This document shows positions 41,299 to 52,409 of a DNA stretch of 64,000 nucleotides, one piece after another (positions within the stretch are counted from its first letter, which is position 1; each line of letters starts with the position of its first letter). Origin of the DNA: Myxococcales bacterium (GTDB lineage Bacteria; Myxococcota_A; Polyangia; Haliangiales; Haliangiaceae); assembly GCA_028287135.1 (NCBI GenBank), contig JAQBQE010000028.1, forward strand, positions 1 to 64,000, written 5' to 3'. Below the pieces are notes generated by a model. That model had not been told where the DNA came from. It saw only the letters and a list, made by a program, of their open reading frames with translations, and did not search any database. The position numbers and the translations under genes are program-made.

Positions 41299-43347
41299 AT
41301 GCACGGCGCGCACGAGTTCCTGTCGGCGTTGACGATCGTTCTCGGCGTGGCCGCCGTGACGACCCTTCTGTTCCAACGGCTCCATCAGCCGGTCGTCCTC
41401 GGCTACATCCTGGCCGGGCTGATCATCGGGCCGCACGTCCCGCTGCCGCTGATCGCGAACCGCGACGTGGTGGCCACGCTGTCCGAGCTCGGCGTGATCA
41501 TGCTGATGTTCGGGCTCGGCCTCGAGTTCAGCATCGGGAAGCTGTTCCGCGCGGCACCCACCGCCGGCGTCACGGCAGTCATCCAGTGCAGCGTGATGAT
41601 GCTCCTCGGCTTCGTCACCGGGCGGCTGCTCGGCTGGACGACGATGGAGAGCATCTTCGTGGGCGCCGTGATCGCGATCTCGAGCACCACGATCATCGCC
41701 AAGGCGTTCGACGAACAGAAGATCCAGGGCAAGGTGCGTGACCTCGTCGTCGCGATCCTGATCGTCGAGGATCTGATCGCCGTGCTGCTGATGGCGCTGT
41801 TGACCGGCGTATCCTCGGGGAGCGGGCTCTCGGCGACGGATCTCGCGATCACGGTCGCCGAGCTCGCCGGGTTCCTCGTCCTGCTGGTGGTGGTCGGTCT
41901 GTTCGTGGTGCCGCGCGCGATGCGCATGGTGGTTCGCGTCGGTCGTCCCGAGACGACCATCATCGCCTCGATCGCGGTGTGCTTCGGAGTCTCCTTGCTC
42001 GCACTCGAGTTCGGCTACTCGGTGGCACTCGGCGCGTTCGTGGCCGGCATGCTGGTCGCGGAGTCCGGCGAGGCCCGCCAGATCGAGCCGCTCGTGAACC
42101 CGGTGCGCGACGTGTTCGCGGCCGTGTTCTTCGTGTCCGTCGGCATGATGATCGACCCGATGACGCTGGTCGACCACTGGTTCGCCGTCGTCGTACTGAC
42201 GATCGTCGTGATCGTCGGCAAGATCGTCAGCGTGTCGATCGGTGCGTTCCTGGTCGGCACCGGCACGCGGACCTCGGTCGCCGCGGGGATGAGCCTCGCG
42301 CAGATCGGCGAGTTCTCGTTCATCATCGCGGGCCTCGGACTGACCCTCGGTGCGATCGGCGACTTCCTGTATCCGGTCGCCGTCGCAGTCTCTGCGGTGA
42401 CCACGCTGACGACCCCGTGGCTGATCAAGCTCTCCGGACGCGCGGGCCAGTTCGTCGACCGCAAGCTGCCGGGACCGATGCAGACGTTCGTCGGGTTCTA
42501 CGAGGGCTGGATCGAGCGCCTGCGGGCGCGCCGTGATGCCGCGTCGATCATCCGTCGCGTCGTGCGGATCCTGATGCTGGATGTCGTCGCGGTCGCGACC
42601 GTCGTGATCGCGGTCTCCCTGTCGTTCGAAGATCTGATCGAGCTGCTGGCGGTTCATCTCGAGCTCGATCGCTCGGTCGGCCGGATCGTGATCGCTGTGG
42701 TCGGGGGTGCGTTCGCACTTCCGTTCTGCGTCGGGATCCTGCTCAGCACACGCCGGCTGGCCACCGTGCTCGCGGATACGGTGGTTCCTCGCAGCGGTAG
42801 CGCGCGCGATCTCGACCTCGGGCAAGCCCCGCGTGGCGTGCTCACCGCGGCGCTGCAGCTCGCGGGTGTGTTGATCGCGGGGTTGCCGCTGGTCGCGCTC
42901 ACGACGCCGTTTCTGCCCGGGTTCACCGCCGCCGCGGTCCTCGGGGCCGCGCTCGTCGTGCTCGCGATCCTGTTCTGGCGCATGGCGAGGCATCTCCACG
43001 GCCATGTCCGGGCCGCGTCGCACGTCATCCTCGAAGCGCTCGCGGCTCAATCGTCCGCCGATTCCGCCCACGCGGCGGACGCTCACGCCGCGACCGATCC
43101 TCTGCTCCCCGGGCTGACCTCGTGGGAGCAGGTCGAGCTTCCTCCGGATGCGCGCGCGGTCGGCCGATCGCTGGCCTCCCTCGAGCTCCGCGGAACCACG
43201 GGGGCCACGGTCCTCGCGATCCGCCGGGATGGCCACGGCATCGTCGCCCCTGACAAGAACGACCCGCTGCGCGCCGGCGATGTCCTCGCCATTGCGGGGT
43301 CCAGGGATGCGATCGAAGGCGCGATCGCCATTCTCCGCGGTACCTAG
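41299..43347 (+). CDS. CPA2-family cation/proton antiporter with a TrkA-C domain
   Basis: 682 aa. ATG 41299 is preferred over ATG 41278 because GGAGG (41288-41292) precedes it by 6 nt. The first ~390 residues form a Na+/H+-exchanger domain with about 12 helices: RLHQPVVLGYILAGLIIGPH, AISSTTIIAKAF near 135, and AGMSLAQIGEFSFIIAGLGL near 330, all typical of the KefB/KefC and YbaL group. Two or three more helices follow (about 420-580), and a cytosolic TrkA-C-like domain closes the protein from about residue 607 (LPPDARAVGRSLASLELR, DVLAIAG). It probably exchanges K+ or Na+ for protons under ligand control. There is no TrkA-N Rossmann domain, unlike KefB. Confidence 0.88.
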   Translation: MHGAHEFLSALTIVLGVAAVTTLLFQRLHQPVVLGYILAGLIIGPHVPLPLIANRDVVATLSELGVIMLMFGLGLEFSIGKLFRAAPTAGVTAVIQCSVMMLLGFVTGRLLGWTTMESIFVGAVIAISSTTIIAKAFDEQKIQGKVRDLVVAILIVEDLIAVLLMALLTGVSSGSGLSATDLAITVAELAGFLVLLVVVGLFVVPRAMRMVVRVGRPETTIIASIAVCFGVSLLALEFGYSVALGAFVAGMLVAESGEARQIEPLVNPVRDVFAAVFFVSVGMMIDPMTLVDHWFAVVVLTIVVIVGKIVSVSIGAFLVGTGTRTSVAAGMSLAQIGEFSFIIAGLGLTLGAIGDFLYPVAVAVSAVTTLTTPWLIKLSGRAGQFVDRKLPGPMQTFVGFYEGWIERLRARRDAASIIRRVVRILMLDVVAVATVVIAVSLSFEDLIELLAVHLELDRSVGRIVIAVVGGAFALPFCVGILLSTRRLATVLADTVVPRSGSARDLDLGQAPRGVLTAALQLAGVLIAGLPLVALTTPFLPGFTAAAVLGAALVVLAILFWRMARHLHGHVRAASHVILEALAAQSSADSAHAADAHAATDPLLPGLTSWEQVELPPDARAVGRSLASLELRGTTGATVLAIRRDGHGIVAPDKNDPLRAGDVLAIAGSRDAIEGAIAILRGT

Positions 43348-43386
43348 GATCTGGCGCCGGCGGGATCGCCGCGGTATCCCGTCCTC

Positions 43387-43785
43387 ATGAGCGTCCCCGA
43401 TGGTGACGAGCCCGTTCCGCGGCTTCCCCGAGGGCGCGGCATGAAGCTCGACGGTCCGATGTTCGTGCGGATCGGGATGACGCTCGCGCTCCTGGTGATG
43501 ATCATCGTCACCGCGCGGCCGTGTGCGAACGCGACCTCGAAGTTCGTGACCGGCTTCGGCGAGCAAGGCTCCGGGACCACCGCGATGCCCAAGCCGGGCA
43601 ACGTCGACGTTCCGCCGCCCAGCATGGGGAGCAGCGCCGACTACGAGCAGATCGGTCCGAACATGACCGATGCCGAGCGCCGCGCCGCGATCGAGCGCGC
43701 GAAGGCAAAGGCCGCCGCGCGCGCGGGCAGTGGTGCGGGCAGCGCATCGACCCCGCCGTCAGCACCGGCCCCGCCGGCCCCATAG
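43387..43785 (+). CDS. Small membrane-anchored protein of unknown function, 132 aa
   Basis: ATG 43387, 39 bp after the antiporter gene. A hydrophobic helix near residues 26-44 (FVRIGMTLALLVMIIVTARP) follows a short cytosolic start. The outer part is Gly/Ser/Pro rich with an Ala/Lys/Arg helix (DAERRAAIERAKAKAAARAG) and a low-complexity tail. No known family. A TATCCC element 6 nt before the start resembles the leaderless box. It converges with the universal stress protein gene with a 3-bp gap. Confidence 0.6.
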   Translation: MSVPDGDEPVPRLPRGRGMKLDGPMFVRIGMTLALLVMIIVTARPCANATSKFVTGFGEQGSGTTAMPKPGNVDVPPPSMGSSADYEQIGPNMTDAERRAAIERAKAKAAARAGSGAGSASTPPSAPAPPAP

Positions 43786-43788
43786 CTG

Positions 43789-44784
43789 TCAGCGGCGTGC
43801 CGCGGCGGCGGCGTTCGCCGGGACCACCAGGACATCGCAGCAAGCGTCCCGCATGACATCGAGCGCGACGCTGCCCAGGCACGCATGGGCGAGGCCCGAG
43901 CGGCCGTGGGTGCCCAGGGCGATCAGATCACACGCGAGGCTCGCCGCGGAGCTCTCGATCACGCCTCGCGGATGACCGCGGAGGATGTGCTGTGTCCAGG
44001 CACGTGCGCGCCACCAGCCGGTGGTCACGAGCTTCGTGATCCACGCGGCCGCCCGGTGGTGTTGATGGTCGCGGTAGCTGGCAAGATCCTCGGCGGACGG
44101 CGTCGGATAGAGCACCGACTCGAGCGCGGTCTCGTACGCATGGACGAGCGCGAGGGGAGGACACAACGAGCCGAAGAACCGGGGCGCGAACGACAGCAAG
44201 GGGAGGGCGGTCTCGTCGAGATCGAGCGCGAGCATGGGACGGCGGTACGCGTGGACGGCGCTCCGGACCACCAGCACCGGGCGGCGCACGGCGCGGATCA
44301 CCCGGCCCGCCATCGAGCCGGCCCGGTTCATCACGACCAGGTCGGCCGCGACCGCGCGCGCCTGGTCGACGATCTGCGTGCACGCGAGACCCACCGCCAT
44401 CGTCGAGCTCACCGACGCGCCGGGCGGGAGCCGTCGTTCGAGCGTGCGGCCCGCTGCGACCAGCGTGGCACGGGCCTCGCGTTGCAGCCGGCTGCGGGTA
44501 CGCGCTGGGCGCAGGCTCGGGATCACGTGGAGCAGCGTCAGGCGAGCATCGGGCGCGAGCGGCAGCAGCGCGGCTCGCTCGACCGCACGGACGGCGCCAT
44601 CCGCACCGTCGAGCACGACGAGCACGGAGCGCAGCGGGCTCTCGATCGGCTCCATGTCGAACCGACGAGCATCCGGCGCGCCAAACCGACGCATCGGCGG
44701 GCGCTCTCGCGGCCAGCCCTCTGCGCGCGCTCGCTCCTGCGCGCGCGGGCGCTCGCTGGCGCGCAACCGACCTGCGGGAATCAC
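43789..44784 (-). CDS. Tandem universal stress protein
   Basis: The core shows two UspA-type domains: RSVLVVLDGADGAVRAVERA at the start of the first, and the second ending in the nucleotide-binding signature GTHGRSGLAHACLGSVALDV followed by CCDVLVVPAN. The first domain has a degenerate version of the motif (NRAGSMAGRVIRAVRRPVLVV). The start is uncertain. GTG 44784 overlaps the TGA of the upstream amidase gene (GTGA, giving 331 aa) but adds ~43 Arg-rich residues; ATG 44655 (MEPIESPLRSVLVV, 288 aa) begins just before the first domain and may be the true start. Such proteins respond to starvation or oxygen and membrane stress, usually binding ATP. Confidence 0.8.
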   Translation of the reverse strand: MIPAGRLRASERPRAQERARAEGWPRERPPMRRFGAPDARRFDMEPIESPLRSVLVVLDGADGAVRAVERAALLPLAPDARLTLLHVIPSLRPARTRSRLQREARATLVAAGRTLERRLPPGASVSSTMAVGLACTQIVDQARAVAADLVVMNRAGSMAGRVIRAVRRPVLVVRSAVHAYRRPMLALDLDETALPLLSFAPRFFGSLCPPLALVHAYETALESVLYPTPSAEDLASYRDHQHHRAAAWITKLVTTGWWRARAWTQHILRGHPRGVIESSAASLACDLIALGTHGRSGLAHACLGSVALDVMRDACCDVLVVPANAAAAARR

Positions 44785-45611
44785 TTCCAGAGAACAGCGT
44801 GGCGCAGCGCGGGCAGCTGCATCCGGCGCTTGTCGAGCGTGGCGCTATCGAGCGTGGCGACGATGACGCTGTCACCCTCGGCGCGCTCGGCGACGATCGT
44901 CCCCCATGGATCGCTGATCAGCGCGTGGCCATAGCTCTCGCGCTTCTCGTTGTGCCGGCCCCACTGCGCCGGGGCGACCACCCAGCACTGGTTCTCGACG
45001 GCGCGTGCGCGCAGCAGCAGGTGCCAGTGCGCGGCGCCGGTCGCCGCGGTGAACGCGGCCGGCACGAGCAGGATCTGGGCGCCCCGATCCTTCGCCAGCT
45101 CGCGATACAGCTCGGGAAACCGGACGTCGTAACAGATCGAGAGCCCCACCGGCACGCCCGCGATGTCGGCCACCACGAGCTGGTCGCCGGGCGCGGTGCC
45201 ATCGGACTCGCGCAGGGACGTGCCGCACGGCAGATCGACCTCGAACAGGTGGATCTTGCGATAGGCCGCGATCAGCGCGCCCGACGGATCGATGGCGACG
45301 GCGGTGTTGTAGCTGCGCTTCGGATCCTCCGAGATCCTCTCGGGCGTTCCGCCCCCGACGATCCACACGCCATGCTTCGTCGCGAGCTCGCGGAGCGTGC
45401 TCATGATCGGACCCTCACCGTCGTTCGCCTCGGCGATCTTCTGCTTGTCGCCCTCACCCCGGCCAAGGAACGAGAAACATTCGGGCAGGACGACCAGCTG
45501 GGCGCCGTCCGCGGCCGCCTGGGCCGTCAGCGTTCGACACACCTCGAGGTTGGCAGCGACATCGTCGGTCGAGCGCATCTGGACGGCGCCCACGCGTAGC
45601 TCCCAGCTCAT
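44781..45611 (-). CDS. Nitrilase-superfamily carbon-nitrogen hydrolase (Nit1/omega-amidase group)
   Basis: 276 aa from ATG 45611, directly preceded by GGAGG; the frame start at 45683 is rejected. The catalytic triad is visible: Glu44 in VLPECFSFL, Lys119 in YRKIHLFEVD, and Cys160 in LSICYDVRFPEL. The sequence most resembles deaminated-glutathione amidase (Nit1) and omega-amidases, which hydrolyse metabolites damaged by aminotransferase side reactions; the exact substrate is inferred. The universal stress protein gene is coupled through a GTGA overlap. It is divergent from the rimP operon across a 200-bp regulatory region. Confidence 0.9.
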   Translation of the reverse strand: MSWELRVGAVQMRSTDDVAANLEVCRTLTAQAAADGAQLVVLPECFSFLGRGEGDKQKIAEANDGEGPIMSTLRELATKHGVWIVGGGTPERISEDPKRSYNTAVAIDPSGALIAAYRKIHLFEVDLPCGTSLRESDGTAPGDQLVVADIAGVPVGLSICYDVRFPELYRELAKDRGAQILLVPAAFTAATGAAHWHLLLRARAVENQCWVVAPAQWGRHNEKRESYGHALISDPWGTIVAERAEGDSVIVATLDSATLDKRRMQLPALRHAVLWK

Positions 45612-45766
45612 TCCTCCGTGGTAGCACGGCGAAATCACGACCCAAACGATCGAGATCGCCCGGTTCTCGACGGGGTCCCCCAAGAACCCCGCACCGCCCG
45701 TTCATCCCTCTTGCCCTGGGCACAGGGCGGTGGTACCCATCCGCCAGCTTTATCGCTTCGCGGTGG

Positions 45767-45792
45767 GGTGGCCATTCGGCCACCTTTTTTTT
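45767..45792 (+). terminator. Intrinsic terminator / attenuator in the rimP-nusA leader
   Basis: GGTGGCC-ATTC-GGCCACC forms a perfect 7-bp stem with a 4-nt loop, followed by eight T residues (45785-45792). It points into the rimP operon and lies 20 bp before its ATG. No plus-strand gene ends nearby, so its likely job is conditional termination of the leader RNA. Upstream, 45713-45728 can form a GCCCTG/CAGGGC hairpin, 45726-45745 an alternative GGCGG/CCGCC hairpin, and CCATCC (45737-45742) could pair with GGGTGG (45766-45771), which would break the terminator stem. The switching model is inference. Confidence 0.75.
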
Positions 45793-45811
45793 CGCCCTGA
45801 CGTCACAGACC

Positions 45812-46468
45812 ATGTCCCGCAACCCCCAGCAAACACGTTTGATCTCGATCGTCGAGCCGGTGTGCCACGCCGCCGGCTACGACCTCGTCGATCTGCGCTT
45901 CCTGCTCGACCAGGGCGGCTGGGTGCTGCGCGTTGCGATCGACTTGCCGCTCGACGAGAACACGGATCCGACGCAGGTCTCCGAGGACCGCGTCGACCTC
46001 TCCGACTGCGCGAACCTGTCGCGCGAGCTATCGGCCGTGCTCGACGTCGAGGACCCGATCCCGCAGGCGTACAGCCTCGAGGTCAGCTCGCCTGGCATCG
46101 ACCGCCCGCTGCGCACGCCGCACCACTACCGCCACTTCGCGGGCAGCGACGCCAAGATCCAGCTCGCGGTGCCGGTCGCGACGCCGACCGGTGAGCGGAA
46201 GAACTTTCGCGGCATCCTGCGCGGCATCTCCGACGACAACAAGGTCGCGATCGAGGTCGACGGTCAGGAGTTCCACCTGCCGATCGACGACATCGACTCC
46301 GCCAAGCTCGTCCCGGACTGGGACGCGGTGATGGCTGGCAAGAGCGGCGTCGGCCCGAAGCAGCCAAAGCCGGTCAAGCCGGGGCATCGCCCCAGCGCCA
46401 AGAAGAATTCCTCGGGGGGCAGCAGCCCCAAGAACTCGCCCAAGCAACGGATGAAAGAACAGGGATAG
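45812..46468 (+). CDS. rimP: Ribosome maturation factor RimP
   Basis: 218 aa. The protein assists 30S subunit maturation. It has the RimP N-terminal domain ([20 protein letters not shown], later [14 protein letters not shown] near residue 90) and the C-terminal SH3-like domain ([20 protein letters not shown]), followed by a basic, disordered tail of about 50 residues (Lys/Ser/Pro) that is longer than in E. coli. The ATG at 45812 has no Shine-Dalgarno; only the T tract of the terminator and about 20 nt precede it. nusA starts 2 bp after its stop, the widely conserved order. Confidence 0.95.
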   Translation: MSRNPQQTRLISIVEPVCHAAGYDLVDLRFLLDQGGWVLRVAIDLPLDENTDPTQVSEDRVDLSDCANLSRELSAVLDVEDPIPQAYSLEVSSPGIDRPLRTPHHYRHFAGSDAKIQLAVPVATPTGERKNFRGILRGISDDNKVAIEVDGQEFHLPIDDIDSAKLVPDWDAVMAGKSGVGPKQPKPVKPGHRPSAKKNSSGGSSPKNSPKQRMKEQG

Positions 46469-46470
46469 TC

Positions 46471-48044
<1,574 letters not shown>

Positions 48045-48048
<4 letters not shown>

Positions 48049-48446
48049 GTAGTCACGTTCCCCAGCGAACGTGTACCGGGTGCCGTGCGGTGGAACCGCA
48101 GACGGCCCTCGTGCGCGTGGCGGTCTCGGGATCTCGGCTGATCGTCGACGCGAGTCGCCGGCTGCCGGGCCGGGGTGCCTACGCGCATCCCCGAGCTGCC
48201 TGCGTCACCGTGCCGGGGCTCGCGCGGAGCCTGCGTCGGTCGGTGACCCCGAGCGACGTTCAGCGGCTGGTTTCAGAGATGTCAACGGCGGACGACAATT
48301 CGACCGGTCGTCTGCTTCACCCACGTAGTGATCTGCGAGCGAAAAACGCCCCTGGCCTTGGGCATGCAGACGCTGTAGAAACTCCCAGCCTGAGCGTGGT
48401 TGGGATCAAGGCAGAGGATGACCGGAGCGAAGATGCGCGTTTATGA
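48045..48446 (+). CDS. ylxR: YlxR (DUF448) RNA-binding protein with a probable CTG start
   Basis: The conserved YlxR N-terminus [10 protein letters not shown] is encoded at 48057-48086, upstream of the first ATG/GTG/TTG in this frame (GTG 48090). No standard start exists between that point and the preceding coding region. CTG 48045 overlaps the nusA stop (CTGA) and has GGAGG at 48033-48037, 7 nt upstream, so it is the best start and gives 133 aa. The second signature, [12 protein letters not shown], follows. YlxR is a small nucleic-acid-binding protein usually placed between nusA and infB; work in other bacteria links it to RNase P or transcription control. The C-terminal ~45 residues extend past the usual family end and overlap infB by 14 bp. 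Confidence 0.85.
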
Positions 48447-51400
48447 GATAGCAAAAGAGGTCGGCATCCCGAACAAGGACCTCATCGCCAAGATCCGGGC
48501 ACTCGGTCTCGAGGTGAACAACCATATGTCGTCCCTCGATGCGGACGATGTCGCGCGCATCAAGCGTTCGCTCGAGAAGGAAAAAGCATCGGTGGCGGCA
48601 CCCGCGCAGACGAAGGTTCTGTCGACGGGTACCGTGCTCCGTCGCCGATCGAGTGGCGACAAGGCCGCTGGTGATGGTTCCGAGGAACGCTCTGTCGAGC
48701 GCGCCCCGGTCGCCGCCGCTGCGCCTGCCGCTGCGCCCGCCGCGGTGGTTCGCCGCAAGGTCGTCGCCGAGGAGCCGGCTCCGCCGGTGACCGCAGCGCC
48801 GCCCCCGGTCGCCGCACCCGTGCCTCCGCCGGCTCCGCCCGTCGTGGCGCGTCCGGTGGTCCGCGAGCCCGAGCCGCAGGTCGTCGCCGCGCCACCGCCT
48901 CGCGTCGTCGAGGAAGCGCCGGCCCCGCCTGCGCCGACCCCGCCGCCACCGCCGCCGCAGCCTCGGGTTGCGCCGGTCGTGCGCGAGATGGCACCGCCAC
49001 CGCAGCAGCGCAACGATCGTCCGATCGTCGTCGAGCAGCGGCATTCGCACTCGCACTCGGCTCCGGCTCATACGCCGGCGCCGTCGAGTGATGCTCCCCG
49101 CCAGGCCCCGATGGCCGCGTCGTCGGAGCAGCCTGCCGAGCGTCCACGCTCTCGCGTGATCCTCGCGGGACCGCAGGTCGTGGGTCGTGGCAGCAACGAC
49201 GGCACGCAGACCGTCGGTCGCACGCAGCCGCAGCAGCCGCCGCAGCAGTACCAGGCGCCGGCACCGTCGACGCAGCTTCCGCGTCGCGATGCGAACGCGC
49301 CGCTGACGCAGCCGCCGCCGCTGTCGGAGGCACCGCGCCCCGACGAGACGCCGCAAGATGCACGCAGCAGGTTCGAGGCGGAGCTCCAGAAGGCTCGCGC
49401 GCGGACCGTCGTGCAGGAGCGTCGTCCTCGCGGCGACACCGCTCAGATCGAGCCGCAGACCGCTGCTCCCGAGGAGTCCGCCGAGGCTCCTCCGGCACCG
49501 CCGCCTCGCGACCCGTCGCGTCCCGCCGTCGGTACGGTGATCGCGCTTCCTCCGCGGATCAAGATCACCGAGCGCACCCCGGTCGTCGGTCGTCCGCCTC
49601 CGGGCGCGCCGCCGGCGAACCCGATCCGTGGTCGGTTCGCGCAGCAGCAGCAGCGCGGTGGTCGTCCCGGTGGTCCGGGCGGTCGCCCGGGTCCGGGTAA
49701 CGACTTCGGTCGCAAGAAGCTGCCCCTCGGCAAGAAGGGCAAGCAGACGACGATCACCACGCCTGCCGAGCACAAGCGCGTCATCAGGATCGAGGACTCG
49801 ATCACGGTGGCCGACCTCGCGCGCGGCATGGGTGTGAAGTCCCCCGAGGTGCTGAAGAAGCTCTGGGGCATGGGCATGACCGGCGTCAATATCAACGCCG
49901 CCATCGACTTTGACACCGCGCAGCTCCTCGCGAACGAGTTCGCGTACGAGGTGCAGAACGTCGCTTTCAAGGAAGACGACATCTTCTCGCAGAAGGTCGA
50001 CGAGGCCGAGTCGATGACTCCGCGCGCGCCGGTCGTCACCGTCATGGGTCACGTCGACCACGGCAAGACCACGCTGCTCGACTCGATCCGCAAGGCTCGC
50101 GTCGCCGCTGGCGAGTCGGGTGGCATCACCCAGCACGTCGCTGCGTACAAGGTGAAGGCGCCGGGCCACGGGGACATCGTGTTCCTCGACACCCCGGGTC
50201 ACGAGGCGTTCACCGAGATGCGCGCTCGTGGCGCGCAGGCGACCGATATCGTCGTGCTCGTGGTCGCGGCGAATGACGGCGTGATGCCGCAGACCGTCGA
50301 GGCCCTCGCGCACGCGAAGGACGCGAAGGTCACGATCATCGTCGCGGTCAACAAGATCGACACGCCGGATGCGGCGCCCGATCGAGTGCGCCAGCAGCTC
50401 GCAGACAAGGGCCTGATTCCCGAGGAGTGGGGAGGAGACACGATCTACGTGAACGTCTCCGCGCTCAAGAACGAGGGCATCGACAAGCTGCTCGAGGCCA
50501 TCGCGGTCTCGGCAGAGGTCCTCGAGCTCAAGGCGAACGCGAACAAGCCGGCCTCCGGTCTTGTGATCGAGGCTCGCCTCGATCGCAACCGTGGACCGAT
50601 GGCGACCGTCCTGATCCAGGAAGGCACGCTGAAGACCGGTGACATCCTCGTCGCAGGTCGCGTGTTCGGTAAGGTCCGCGCGATGCTCGACGATCGCGGC
50701 CAGCCCCTCATGGAGGCCGGTCCGTCGACGCCGATCGAAGTGCTCGGACTCGACGGCGTTCCCGAGGCAGGCGATCTGGTGAATGCGGCGGACGACGACA
50801 AGGCGGCCAAGCAGGTCGTCGAGCACCGTCGCCAGCAGCATCGCAAGCGCGAGCTCGCGTCGACGACGCGGATCTCCCTCGAGGGCATGATGGAGCGCAA
50901 CTCCGTCGATGCCATCAAGGAGCTGAAGATCGTCCTCAAGGCAGACGTTCAGGGTTCTGCCGAGGCGCTCAAGGCATCGCTGATCAAGCAGTCGACCGAG
51001 AAGGTGCGTGTCGTCGTGATCTCCGCCGGCGTTGGCGGCATCACGGAGAGCGACGTCAACCTCGCCAAGGCAGGCGGCGCGATCATCGTGGGCTTCCACG
51101 TTCGTCCCGCCGGCAAGAGCGCCAAGCTCGCCGAGCAGGAAGAGGTCGAGATCCGGCTGTACGACATCATCTACGACGCTCTCGACGAGGTGAAGCTGGC
51201 GATGGCTGGCCTGCTCGCCCCGATCAAGCGCGAGGTGCCGATCGGTCAGCTGTCGGTGCGCGACACGTTCTCGATTCCCAAGATGGGCGTCGTCGCGGGT
51301 TGCATGGTGTTGACGGGCAAGATCAACCGCAAGGCGCACCTCCGGATCATCCGGGACGCCGTGCAGGTCTACGAGGGCAAGATCGGAAGCCTTCGCCGGT

Positions 51401-51528
51401 TCAAGGACGACATCAGCGAGGTCGGCGTGGGCTTCGAGTGCGGTGTGATGGTCCAGGGCTGGAATGACATCAAGACCGGCGACGTGATCGAGGCCTACGA
51501 GGTCATCGAGGAAGCAGCGAAGCTGTAG
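48433..51528 (+). CDS. infB: Translation initiation factor IF-2
   Basis: 1031 aa from ATG 48433 ([20 protein letters not shown]), with GGAG at 48424-48427. It has an IF2-N domain (1-55), a very long Pro/Ala/Gln/Arg-rich linker (about 60-440), a second IF2-N region (about 455-505), and a GTPase domain starting near residue 530 with [27 protein letters not shown] and NKID. Domains II-IV follow and bind fMet-tRNA at the end. It positions initiator tRNA on the 30S subunit with GTP hydrolysis. The low-complexity linker is common in myxobacterial IF-2. It follows ylxR with a 14-bp overlap. Confidence 0.97.
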   Translation: MRVYEIAKEVGIPNKDLIAKIRALGLEVNNHMSSLDADDVARIKRSLEKEKASVAAPAQTKVLSTGTVLRRRSSGDKAAGDGSEERSVERAPVAAAAPAAAPAAVVRRKVVAEEPAPPVTAAPPPVAAPVPPPAPPVVARPVVREPEPQVVAAPPPRVVEEAPAPPAPTPPPPPPQPRVAPVVREMAPPPQQRNDRPIVVEQRHSHSHSAPAHTPAPSSDAPRQAPMAASSEQPAERPRSRVILAGPQVVGRGSNDGTQTVGRTQPQQPPQQYQAPAPSTQLPRRDANAPLTQPPPLSEAPRPDETPQDARSRFEAELQKARARTVVQERRPRGDTAQIEPQTAAPEESAEAPPAPPPRDPSRPAVGTVIALPPRIKITERTPVVGRPPPGAPPANPIRGRFAQQQQRGGRPGGPGGRPGPGNDFGRKKLPLGKKGKQTTITTPAEHKRVIRIEDSITVADLARGMGVKSPEVLKKLWGMGMTGVNINAAIDFDTAQLLANEFAYEVQNVAFKEDDIFSQKVDEAESMTPRAPVVTVMGHVDHGKTTLLDSIRKARVAAGESGGITQHVAAYKVKAPGHGDIVFLDTPGHEAFTEMRARGAQATDIVVLVVAANDGVMPQTVEALAHAKDAKVTIIVAVNKIDTPDAAPDRVRQQLADKGLIPEEWGGDTIYVNVSALKNEGIDKLLEAIAVSAEVLELKANANKPASGLVIEARLDRNRGPMATVLIQEGTLKTGDILVAGRVFGKVRAMLDDRGQPLMEAGPSTPIEVLGLDGVPEAGDLVNAADDDKAAKQVVEHRRQQHRKRELASTTRISLEGMMERNSVDAIKELKIVLKADVQGSAEALKASLIKQSTEKVRVVVISAGVGGITESDVNLAKAGGAIIVGFHVRPAGKSAKLAEQEEVEIRLYDIIYDALDEVKLAMAGLLAPIKREVPIGQLSVRDTFSIPKMGVVAGCMVLTGKINRKAHLRIIRDAVQVYEGKIGSLRRFKDDISEVGVGFECGVMVQGWNDIKTGDVIEAYEVIEEAAKL

Positions 51529-51549
51529 CCGGCGGGGTAGGGTCAGGGT

Positions 51550-51966
51550 GTGTACGTCGGCATCGCCAGGCTCAGTGTCGTGATCGCCCAGAGCCATTCG
51601 CTGAAGGAAAAGCGGATGGTGATCAGGCGGGTCAAGGACCGCGTGCGTGAGCGCGTGGGCGTGGCGATCAACGAGGTCGGCGAGCACGATATCTGGCAGC
51701 GCGCGGAGCTCGGCTGCTCGGTGACGAGCAGCGACCGTGCGAAGGCCTACGAGGTCCTCGACGAGATCGTGCGGGTCGCCGCGGCCGCGATGGTCGCGGG
51801 CGACGCGCAGCTCGTCGCGGTCGCGAAGGACGTGATCAAGTTCGACGCGGCGGCCGCACCGGTCGCCGAGGTCGATGACCGCACCGGAGCTGGGGACAAG
51901 GCCGTCGGCGCCAAGGGCGACGGCGACTGGATCCCCGACGAGTGGCGCGAGGAGGCGGAGTCATGA
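51550..51966 (+). CDS. ylxP: DUF503 / YlxP-like protein
   Basis: 138 aa, GTG start 21 bp after infB. The first ~95 residues match DUF503: MYVGIARLSVVIAQSHSLKE at the start, then KRMVIRRVKDRVRERVGVAI. Family members are small ferredoxin-like proteins encoded between infB and rbfA, with a suspected but unproven role in ribosome or RNA work. The C-terminus has an acidic extension (about 100-138). The stop overlaps the rbfA start (ATGA). Confidence 0.88.
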   Translation: MYVGIARLSVVIAQSHSLKEKRMVIRRVKDRVRERVGVAINEVGEHDIWQRAELGCSVTSSDRAKAYEVLDEIVRVAAAAMVAGDAQLVAVAKDVIKFDAAAAPVAEVDDRTGAGDKAVGAKGDGDWIPDEWREEAES

Positions 51967-52409
51967 CGGCACAACGCAAGTCCCGGGTCGAGCACGCACT
52001 GCGTGACGTGCTGACCAGCGCCATCAACAACGACGTCAAGGATCCGCGCGTGCGCGCGGCGACCTTGCTCACCGTGTCGAAGGTCGAGCTCAACGTCGAC
52101 CTGTCGGTCGCGAACGTCTACGTCTCGATCATCGGAGACGACGCGACCGCCGATGGCGTGATCGCAGGGCTCCAGAAGGCCGCGGGCTTTCTGCGTGGGC
52201 CGGTCGGCCGCGAGCTCAACCTGCAGCGCGCACCCGAGCTCCGGTTCTTCCAGGACTCGACGGTCGATGTCAGCGCCAAGCTCTCCGCGATCGTTCGCGA
52301 GGACGAGGAGCGGGCACGCGCCGCCGGGCGGGTCCCCGAGCCGCCACCCGCGCCAGCGACCCCGACCACTCCTGCCGGGCCGCCGGGTCCGAAGAAGGAG
52401 CCGACGTGA
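51963..52409 (+). CDS. rbfA: Ribosome-binding factor A
   Basis: 148 aa. ATG 51963 overlaps the previous stop and has GGAGGCGGAG just upstream. The KH-like RbfA fold is recognisable: VEHALRDVLTSAINNDVKDP, then LTVSKVELNVDLSVANVYVS and LNLQRAPELRFFQDST. It binds 16S rRNA during late 30S maturation and cold adaptation. A Pro-rich tail of about 25 residues is extra. The nrnA start overlaps its stop (GTGA). Confidence 0.94.
   Translation: MTAQRKSRVEHALRDVLTSAINNDVKDPRVRAATLLTVSKVELNVDLSVANVYVSIIGDDATADGVIAGLQKAAGFLRGPVGRELNLQRAPELRFFQDSTVDVSAKLSAIVREDEERARAAGRVPEPPPAPATPTTPAGPPGPKKEPT

Noticed and set aside
41299..43347. Naming the antiporter KefB/KefC
   Set aside because: It lacks the TrkA-N (Rossmann) domain and has only a TrkA-C-like end; the specific ion and regulator cannot be told from sequence.
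45785..45792. The T8 tract as a terminator for the minus-strand amidase gene
   Set aside because: It lies upstream, not downstream, of that gene, and on the minus strand the hairpin is not followed by T residues.
45612..45811. A metY-like tRNA before rimP, as in E. coli
   Set aside because: No cloverleaf with T-loop GGTTCAA or acceptor stem could be formed; the region holds the terminator hairpins instead.
48090..48446. ylxR starting at GTG 48090
   Set aside because: This would delete the conserved CTGCR motif and ignore the GGAGG/CTG context 45 bp upstream.
51538..51543. TAGGGT before ylxP as another leaderless promoter
   Set aside because: The gene is 21 bp after infB in a tight operon and a purine-rich AGGG precedes the start, so the match is probably chance.
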